DNA from: Oenanthe sinensis
Taxonomy: Eukaryota; Streptophyta; Magnoliopsida; Apiales; Apiaceae
Length of the DNA stretch: 64,000 nucleotides
NCBI GenBank assembly: GCA_028671895.1
Contig: CM053803.1
Span: forward strand, 46,126,786-46,190,785
Direction: 5' to 3'
Part shown: positions 56,596 to 64,000 of the stretch, in pieces
Layout: each line of letters begins with the position of its first letter
Numbering within the stretch: position 1 is the stretch's first letter
The notes under the pieces: generated by a model
Told to the model about the DNA's origin: nothing
Database searches by the model: none
The model's input: the letters and a program-made list of their open reading frames with translations, nothing else
Made by a program: the position numbers and the translations under genes

Positions 56596-59466
56596 TTAGA
56601 ATTTCTTGTTCTTCAATTCTTCATACAAAAACTTAAAATCTCTAACCCATGCCTTTTCTTCATCTGATTGGGCATAATCAGCTACACACTCCAGTACCTG
56701 TTTGATCTTCAGAGCTGTGAAATCTCCCAAGTCCTTCAAGGTATAGTAGGTCTCTACTGGTCCTCTAGTTATGCATATGAATTGTGCACCAAACATATCT
56801 CTCTGAAATCTAGACAATGAGGAAGAGTAGGCTTTTGTGAGTCTTTGTCTGTCATCCCAAGATTCTTCATCATTCCTGGACTCAATAATATCACCAATTA
56901 CTTTGCTCAGATCCCTCTCAACTTCTAGGCTTGATCATGTGATGAGTCTGAAGATTCTTCTTAGTAGAGCAGTGTTGAGAATCTTGAAATCTGCTGCTTT
57001 CACCTCAATGCCATCAATAATGATTCTTAAGGGATCTTGGAGAACTAGAGACACATAATTTGACCTTTTTGAGAATTTTTCATTCAACTGTGCACTTTTG
57101 AAGTCAATTTCAGATTCTTTAATTCCCTTGTTGATCTTCTCAATATTGTTCTTGGTCTTTTCTACCTCATCATCAAACTTCTTATTCTCCTCCCTTTCTT
57201 CCTTCATCTTGGATTCACAAATATCAAGTGCTCTATTCTTCAAATCAAATATCTCAAAATTTGTAATGTTAAGCAACTGCTTCTTGATAAGTTCAATAAT
57301 GTGAGGATCATTTTTAGTTAATCTCTTCAAATGATCAAAGGAAATCTCTTCAGATGATCCACTTTTGTTGTAGAAGATCATTCTGTCAGGATTCCTGAGA
57401 AGACATTTTCGAGTCCTTTCATAATCCACCTTCTTAGCAAACTCAATTTTCTTCAACTTGGTTATCAAGGATTGAATAACTTCTATGAGATTCTGTTCTT
57501 CAGGATATGGAAGTTCCTTCAATTGGTCAACCAGTTTGGATAGTAACTCAATCTTCTTGTCTTGAAGAGACTCCACGCTCCAGAATTCCATCACCCCATC
57601 ATCATTAGCAAACATCAAACCATTTGGATAGACTGTGAGTTCTGGTTCCTCAAATTCATTGAAGTCCAAAGGATGAGATTTGTAGGAGTCCATGAGTTCC
57701 AAGAATTTTCTGATTAATTCTCCTCTAAAGAATTTAGTCTTTACATCTAAATCTTTGACAATTATCAGCATCCTTCTTACCATGAAATAATCAGCTTCTT
57801 TCATGTCATGCCCCATCACTGTAGTTTCACATGTAGAGTATAGGACATGGATTTTCCTTAGAGTATTGAACTCAGACCATTCAACCATAATCTTTGAGAT
57901 AGATTCTGCTTTTGCCTCAGCTATATTGTTAATGGTTGGCCTTCTTACATCCAGATAATCATCATGAACTTTATTTGTTGTGAGCTTCCATCCAACCTTG
58001 CTAAGTTTTCTAGCAATGCAGATTCCTTCCTTGCTAGACACAAAACCTCCCTGTGCACCAAGATAGGCTTTATCTTTTACTCTAACTCTATTAAATTTGA
58101 TAGAGATTCTTCTTGACAGTAACTCCTTCCTTATATCTTCGTTGATAGTATCTTTGAAAGTTGTTGTCAATTCTGGTATGACAGTAAGTTCAGACTGATT
58201 GACAATAAGTTCTGGTACTATGACAGTATCTTCCACCTTATTTCTCCTGATAACATATTTCGTGTCATCTTCAAGTCCCAAAACTACTTGTTTCAACACT
58301 TTACCTTCAATGTCTAAACTTTTGTTCATCTTTATTCCCATTCTTCTCCACCTTATCTCCAACTCTAAGTGATCCCTCACCATTGTTGTTGGCTTGGCTA
58401 GAGCTACCTGCACCTCCATCAGGCTTTCCATCATTATCATTGTCATCAACCTTTCTACCCTGTTTCTCAGCCTTCTTCCTTTCAAATCTTTCCATTTATT
58501 TTCTCAGAATCCTCACCACTTCTGCTATTTCTTCAGTTTGAGCCAAATTTGAGAAGTAGTTGAAGGCATCTTTCACAGCTCTAGGCTGGTATTGGCTCAC
58601 CCTTTCTAGATTCATTGTTCTATACTTTGTGTCTGATGCAAAGCCATATTTGATGCAGAATGGATTGTGAGTGATTTCTGGAAGTTTCTCATTCACCATA
58701 CTCAACATAATCTTCTTCAAATTTTCATTTAAGAAAGATTTCTCAATTTTAATCTTGAGTCTAATAGCTTCAATCACTGCAATTTCTTTCCTGCCTAGGT
58801 ATGACAAATTGATATACCAGCTTAGACCTCCTTCAACCCTTATAGTGATCACCCATTTATTGCTTTTGGATACTAATACTGTTGCACCAGTAATTGATTT
58901 CCTCATTGATTCAGAAAATACTTTGGGGTTCCTGTTTGAGTTTCTCCTTAGACTTGTTATCCTTTGATTGTAGTCTGCATCTTGAAATACAACACTCTTT
59001 TCATTTTCATCCATCATTAACATAGTAACTTCCTCTTCAGATAAATTATCCTTTTCTTCTAGAAAGTAATCATCAGGATTTTGAGGAACAACCTTGTCAT
59101 TTCCTTTTCCAGTTACATGAATAGGGGCCTTCACTGCACCTTCCTTAATGACAATGTCTTTCTCATTAGGCCTTTCCACCTTCTTCTTCTCCTTATCACT
59201 TCCAAGGTCTTTAGCAATCCCAGTAGCCACACTAGACAGTAATGCTAGTTGACTCTCCCCCTGAGCTGCAGCCTGAGTAATCTCCTTATTACTCCCTAAA
59301 TCATCAACTACTTGCTCACCAACAATATCCTCTACATTTGCATTAGCCACCTTCTCCACCACTTCTACAAACACCTCACTTTTATCCCCCTTAGTTGAGG
59401 TAGCAGCTGCAGGAATTGGAAATCTAGCATTGAACTCCTGGAGTTTCTCAACACTGCCTTGAAGCC
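56596..59466 (-). pseudogene. Long extra ORF of a Copia element (SIRE-type position), broken
   Basis: About 950 codons on -, ending at 56596 and lying just before the polypurine tract and 3' LTR, where SIRE/Maximus Copia elements keep an extra or envelope-like ORF. It has an acidic, low-complexity N part; a central region with VISKSNKW-like and GGLSWYINLSYLG stretches (near 58840-58800); and a long Lys/Glu-rich coiled-coil candidate near 57230-57080 (EREENKKFDDEVEKTKNNIE). The end is acidic (DYAQSDEEKAWVRDFKFLYEEL). Three lesions are visible: TAA at 58496-58498, a frameshift near 58320 and TGA at 56935-56937. The 5' side is cut at 59467 by another LTR fragment. No signal peptide or membrane span was noticed. 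I do not recognise a protein family. Confidence 0.65.
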
Positions 59467-59467
59467 A

Positions 59468-59753
59468 TGATAGAATATATTTATATATATATTTTATAGG
59501 ATTTTTATTCTCATATTTATTATATTTTACATTAATTGGATATTTATTTAATAGATTTTAATGTTTTATTGCAGAAAAGATGGAAATCCTAAACTTGAAA
59601 GAATTTGGGCCTGAAGATCTATTTTAAAGTCAAAATAAAAAGAAATTCGTATTTATTGGGTTTCACGGGCTGCATACACTATTTGGGTCATATTTTGAGT
59701 TTCAGATGTCAGAATTAGACGATTTTATACTCCATGCGAAGATTATAAAATTG
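59468..59753 (-). repeat. Fragment of an Athila/Tat-like LTR
   Basis: Aligns with the start of the LTR family at 7172-11740 (shared ATAAAACATTAA, ATGAGAATAAAA and a matching series in the same order). It joins element C at 59467 and is cut by the LTR of element A at 59754. Confidence 0.75.
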
Positions 59754-60064
59754 TGTTTTTTCCCCAGTTACATAAGTAAAAGGGGGTTGAATACTTATGT
59801 GTTGCCTAATTAAAATCAATTCAATAAGAATTAAGACTTGAATTAAGAACAAAGATCAAACACAAGGATATGAATGAATACTGTTTGTATTATTGATGAG
59901 TAAATACAAACTCTCCTAGGGTGTACACAAACCCTAGCAGCTTCTTTGTGTTTCTCACAACAATTCTCTCTATCTCTATGCTCTCACAAAAGTTCGACTA
60001 TTATATTATATTAGGTTACATAGAGTGTTTATATAGAGATCTACCTATCAATTAATAACAGAAA
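59754..60064 (-). repeat. 3'-terminal piece of the element A LTR (Copia)
   Basis: Matches 63629-63951 with about 85-90% similarity by eye, from the terminal TGTTTTTTCCCCAGTT on + through TATCAATTAATAACAGAAA. After 60064 the match stops and element B begins, marking a breakpoint. Confidence 0.85.
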
Positions 60065-60147
60065 TGAACAACATCATCTTTCTTTCCCAGAGGTTGAAGT
60101 GTTCTTTATCAAAGGTGGGTATTTCTGCTTACTTTCTGTGCACTCAT
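60065..60147 (-). pseudogene. Start of gag of Copia element B, truncated
   Basis: After the primer site comes an ATG (complement of 60145-60147) starting MSAQKVSRN. A frameshift follows, and the continuation in another frame contains PTFDKEHFNLW, typical of the first residues of Copia UBN2 gag. Cut at 60065. Confidence 0.7.
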
Positions 60148-60184
60148 TTTTAGATCTTTTCAGGTTATGTATTTCTAACCTGCT

Positions 60185-60196
60185 GCTCTAATACCA
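60185..60196 (-). other. Primer-binding site of element B
   Basis: TGGTATTAGAGC on -, one base from the tRNA-iMet site TGGTATCAGAGC. Two bases separate it from the LTR end at 60199. Confidence 0.8.
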
Positions 60197-60261
60197 GTTG
60201 TTAAATAAAATGAGTGTTGCAGAAGGGGGGGGGGGGTTGAATGCAACTAAATAATTTATCA

Positions 60262-61098
60262 CTTTTTTCTAAGAACGAGGCCCGCCCCTTAAATGGGGCG
60301 GTGAAAACTCGGTTTTTTGATCTCTTGCTGAATCAGCTGTTCATTTCTCAACTCGAGTCTTAAGTTCAGCGGCTTTCATCGTTGACGAACACCTGCGCCT
60401 TTCCCTATTGTAATTGTGCCAAAGCCTACTCTCATTCTTTCTAGATTTATATTGAGATTGAAAACGAGTATTGGTCAAGTGATTCAAGGAGGATCATCGA
60501 AGTCAAGAAGGAGTGATGCTGCTGGTTCCCTAATGTAACATATCTATGGATCTGCAGTTTATTTGTGAAACTGTATGTATAGCCAAAAACGGACCACACC
60601 TCAAATCGGACCGGAGTTAGTAAAACCCGGGCGGTCCTCCGTCGCCCGCTTCCCATTTTGAGCTCGTTTTGTGTTGCTGAGACATGCGCCTAAGGAGAAA
60701 GTCGAATCCGTAAATCTGAGGAGCATGCCGCAACAAAAGTTGTTGCTAGCAAATACCATTTTTTTTGTTTTACCCTTGTGTGATTCCTGTTGAAGCATAT
60801 ACTCGGGGGGGGGGGGGGGGGAGGCATCCATAGTATAAGAATCGGGCAAGCTACCCGTATCGAATAGAACATGCTGAGCCAAACCTTCTTCATTTCATGT
60901 AACCAGGTTCTACCACTAAGGGACCAAATCGGACTAAGTTAAGTGCTTCCTTATTCATTAATGATCTTGCTCAGTAGGAGGGCTTTTCCCCTTATCTCTG
61001 TTAGCAATTCCAGACCCCTACTTATTCCTCAATAAGGCTAGAGCGTAATCTTCCTGCCTCTGGTCGAGCTAATCGACGGTAGCGAGCAGAAGAAGAAG
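60262..61098. mobile_element. Probable mitochondrial DNA insert (NUMT) within the LTR
   Basis: Visibly more GC-rich than its surroundings and different in style: GGCCCGCCCCTTAAATGGGGCGG, GGTCCTCCGTCGCCCGC, GGTCGAGCTAATCGACGGTAGCG. These resemble plant mitochondrial intergenic DNA. No mitochondrial gene was identified. It contains a G17 run (60805-60821). Edges are estimated from where LTR-like AT-rich sequence resumes. Plastid origin seems unlikely; another unknown repeat is possible. Confidence 0.5.
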
Positions 61099-61701
61099 CT
61101 TTAAGTTACAATGCAAACAACAAGCAAATTGAAGACACACGGTGTTTTACTTCAAAAATTAATTTTATTAATTTTTGTTGCTACAACTGACTGGAAAATA
61201 TTTACAGCTTCAATAGACACAATAACAAGAGACTGCTAGTGTTTCTATGCTTTAGAAAAGTTAAGCTCAGTTGCATAAGAGAAAGTGTTTGTGAGATGTG
61301 TGTATTTAAACTAAAACACATATCTCACTTACAAGTACACTTTCCCTTGTTTCCTGGACAATACTCGAAATAGAAATCTCACTTTTTCTTCTCAAGTCTT
61401 GTTTTTATTCCAAATGTAGATAAAGGTACTCTTTGAGGATTTGATATTCTTGACTCCATGAGCACGCTTCACCTTTATGCTTGTTTTTTCTCAAGTTGTA
61501 GTTGTAAACTTGACAGACTAGGTAGAGATGTCAAGATCAATCTGTGAATCGATTTTACCTAGTCTGCTACTTGAAACAAACTGTCAGCTTCACTGAAAGT
61601 TACTGTCAACCTTTAGCTTCACTTTGGTGACAGCATCTTTGTTACCGCATACTTTACTGTCAGGCTCATCAGTCTTCTAAAATATGCTGTCATCCAAAGG
61701 T

Positions 61702-61821
61702 GCTGTCAACTATTCCATCAAACATGCTGTCGATCATTCCGCCAAACATGTTATCGATCATTCCGCAAAACATGTTGTCGATCATTCCGCCAAACATGCT
61801 GTCAACTCTCCCGCCAAAGCT
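61702..61821. repeat. 24-bp tandem repeat in the element B LTR, five units
   Basis: Units follow GTCGATCATTCCGCCAAACATG with small changes. An ORF over it is an artefact of the 24-base periodicity. Confidence 0.85.
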
Positions 61822-62272
61822 ACTGTCAGAAAACTTGTTGTCTTGATTCTTCAATCTCCGCCAAGTTTACTGTCAAGGGATAGTTGCTGTCAGTGAAAAT
61901 TGCTGTCATAGGGTCTTCATTCTCCGCTAAGTTTACTGTCAAGGAATAATTGCTGTCATTTGTTCCAAAAGTTGCTGTCACTTGAATGTCCTGTCGTAGG
62001 CTCCAGGATGTAGAATGTTACTGTCGAAGATTTGATCTATGTTGTGCATGAACACTTTGTGAACTTCTACTTCATGGATCATTTATTTCATTTGCACATG
62101 ACAGTAACTATTTAAACTTATTGTCACCTACTTGATTTATGTGCATATTATTACAAGTGACATTGTAAACATATTGTCAAACTGTATATGACAGTATGTT
62201 TTAATTAGTTAATAATTAATTAATCTAATTAAATATTAGTTGATTACATTGATAATACCACAATCCCTAACA

Positions 62273-63600
62273 CTCCTGCTTGTCAAGGTTAAATTTTCTT
62301 CTCTTAACCTGTCACTTTCATTAGCGAGAGACCTACAGTTCGTCATTATATTCTTAATCTCAATTTGCACAGTTTTTATACCATTAGAGTCTAAATTAAG
62401 TAAGAATTCAGGAGATAAGATTGATACCTGAGTCCTGGGAAATGAAGGCTCTTTAGGAGATTCTGATTTTCTTGAGGAGGAAGCCATCAATGCTAGATTT
62501 TCATAATCAATTTCATCCTCTGAGCTTGAATCTGCCAAGTCCTTTCCTATTGAGAGAAGTTTTTTCCCTTTGCCTTGACTTTTTAATTTTCTGCAATCAC
62601 TAGCAAAGTGCCACAATATTCCATAGTTGAAACACTTGACCTTTTCTTTGTCAAGCTTGATTATAGTGCCCTTGCTCTTCTCGACCTTTTCATATTCCTT
62701 CTTGAATGATGGACTCTTGCTAAATTTACCAGTTCTTTTGTTGAATTTCATTCTCTTGAAATTTTTAACAAACATAGCCATCATTTGACTTAGATCAATT
62801 TCTTCATCTGAATCAGATTCTGTGTCAGTAGACTCTGACTCCACAACAGTTTTACCCTTCTTCCTTGAATCATTGATTCTTGCTTCAATGGGTTCTTCAT
62901 GTTGTTCTTTCTCAGACTCTATTAAGAGTGCCATAGATTTTGCCTTCACATATTTCTTATTCTTTCTCTGTTGCATCTCTAAATCATATGTCTTGAGTCT
63001 GCCATACCATGCTTCTAGAGTTATTTCATCCAAATCTCTAGCTTCCCTTATGGCTGTAGTTTTATTTTCCCACTTTTCAGGAAGTGCTCTCAGAAACTTA
63101 GTGTTTGTATCTTCAGAATAATAAACCTTACCAAGTATAGCCATCTCCTTCAGGAGTTTTGTAAACCTATCATACATCTCAGTAATAGATTCCCCTGATT
63201 TTGCCTCAAAGTACTCATACTCCTGAATTAGTAGAGATCTAGCATTCTTCTTGACATCTTTAGTCCCTTCATAGTGCACTTCAAGTTTTTTCCACATCTC
63301 CTTAGTAGTTTTGCATGATATAACACAGTTTGTAAGAACATAATCCAAACTCTTAAAGAGAATGTTTTTGACTTTGGCTTCCTTAATGATATTCTTATTG
63401 TCCTCCTTTATCCACTCAGCCTTTAGTTTTTCAACAAAGTGATCTTCAATTATTTTTCCATCTTCAGTGGTTTGAGGAACAAGTTTCGAGGGCACATAGG
63501 GTACTTCACCTCGTGTATGAATGAATCATAGTGAGCTGGTACAGAAAAGAACCTGTCTTTCAGAAGAATTGCCATCTTTGTTTCCAGACATCTTTGATCG
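62273..63600 (-). pseudogene. Copia gag (UBN2 family) of element A, broken
   Basis: Capsid-like polyprotein start. MAILLKDRFFSVPAHYDS opens in one frame. After a frameshift near 63490, with residues lost, the main frame continues with SKLVPQTTEDGKIIEDHF, SLDYVLTNCVISCKTTKEMW, ARSLLIQEYEYFEAKSGESI and EARDLDEITLEAWYGRLKTY. The zinc knuckle reads CFNYGILWHFASDC, with the second cysteine replaced by tyrosine. A coiled-coil-like tail follows. Coding then runs straight into the LTR of element B at 62272, so protease, integrase, reverse transcriptase and RNase H are absent. Confidence 0.9.
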
Positions 63601-63614
63601 ATTTTAAATGTTAG

Positions 63615-63626
63615 GCTCTGATACCA
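63615..63626 (-). other. Primer-binding site of element A
   Basis: TGGTATCAGAGC on -, a perfect tRNA-iMet primer site two bases from the 5' LTR end. Confidence 0.92.
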
Positions 63627-63628
63627 AT

Positions 63629-64000
63629 TGTTTTCCCAGTTGCACAAGTAGAAGGGGGGATTGAATACTTATGTTCTTTTTCTGCCTGATTAAAATCAAC
63701 TCAATAGAAATTAAAGCTTCGAATTAATAACAAAGATCAAACATAAAGATATAAATGAATATTATTTGTATTATTGATATTTAAATACAAACTCTCTTAA
63801 GGTGTACACAACCCTAGCAGCTTCTCTGTATTTTTACAGCAACTTTCTCTATCTCTATGCTCTCATAAAACTTTTTGCTTTTACTATTTTCTCGACTTAT
63901 ACTTCTTCTATTAGATTACATAGAGTGTTTATATAGAGAGTTGCCTATCAACTAATAACAGAAAATCAAATTACAATAGGAATATAATTCCTAATTATTA
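63629..64000 (-). repeat. 5' LTR of element A (continues outside the window)
   Basis: On - it ends ...CAACTGGGAAAACA at 63629, next to the primer site. It matches the piece at 59754-60064 and runs off the window edge. Confidence 0.88.

Larger units (their letters stand above)
60199..62272 (-). repeat. 5' LTR of Copia element B, interrupted
   Basis: Has TGTTA...TAACA ends at 62272 and 60199 and sits beside a primer site. It starts TGTTAGGGATTGTGG like the LTR remnant at 56404. It interrupts the gag frame of element A at 62273, so B inserted into A. Removing the foreign block 60262-61098 leaves about 1.24 kb, a normal Copia LTR size. A G12 run lies at 60225-60236. Confidence 0.75.

Noticed and set aside
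61684..61821. CRISPR-like array
   Set aside because: The repeats are contiguous without unique spacers, and the genome is a plant's.
61684..61896. Small protein with repeating DHSAKHVV
   Set aside because: A consequence of the 24-bp tandem repeat in an LTR; the five units are not a protein family I know.

Overview
The window is nuclear DNA from a flowering plant, most likely a eudicot. The evidence is GT-AG introns with AT-rich interiors, plant-specific gene families (CSLD, R2R3-MYB, SHOC1, LTI65/RD29), Stowaway and Mutator-type small elements, Copia and Athila/Tat-like retroelements, and a probable mitochondrial DNA insert. The Copia remnants carry an extra ORF before the 3' LTR, as in SIRE/Maximus-type elements. 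Species was not determined; an asterid is a guess. All splice models below were assembled by hand from splice sites, phase and family similarity.

Six protein genes are supported. On + are the 3' part of a CSLD5-like cellulose-synthase-like gene (1-2192), an R2R3-MYB resembling LAF1/MYB18 (12248-13559), a second R2R3-MYB (22675-25525) and an LTI65/RD29B-like stress protein gene (52293-54799). On - are a cytochrome b561 / ascorbate ferrireductase (26876-30382, four exons) and the meiotic crossover gene SHOC1 (32205-42579, nine exons, one GC-AG intron). These genes act in different processes (wall synthesis, transcription, ascorbate redox, meiosis, dehydration tolerance) and no cluster is evident.

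Between them lie gene fragments and mobile DNA. At 4.3-5.4 kb there is a CFIm25-like scrap and a truncated S-receptor-kinase lectin fragment bounded by a hairpin repeat. A non-autonomous Athila/Tat-like element with two LTRs occupies 7172-11740. Four small elements with 9-10 bp target-site duplications and iterated palindromic words sit at 14747, 15445, 19871 and 37564; the last is inside a SHOC1 intron. A complete 420-bp TRIM lies at 18221-18640. Several Stowaway MITEs are present, and two further elements fill intron 1 of the b561 gene.

From 43.6 to 51.4 kb is retroelement debris (LINE RNase H, Copia 3' end, Copia gag) around a very AT-rich desert. The LTI65-like gene has a promoter with five CRT/DRE cores, two of them created by a 76-bp tandem duplication, plus an ABRE.

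From 55.9 kb to the end is a layered Copia nest, read on -. It holds a partial 3' LTR and a long degraded extra ORF, cut by an Athila-type LTR fragment, itself cut by a second Copia element, which is cut by a third whose LTR contains a probable mitochondrial insert.
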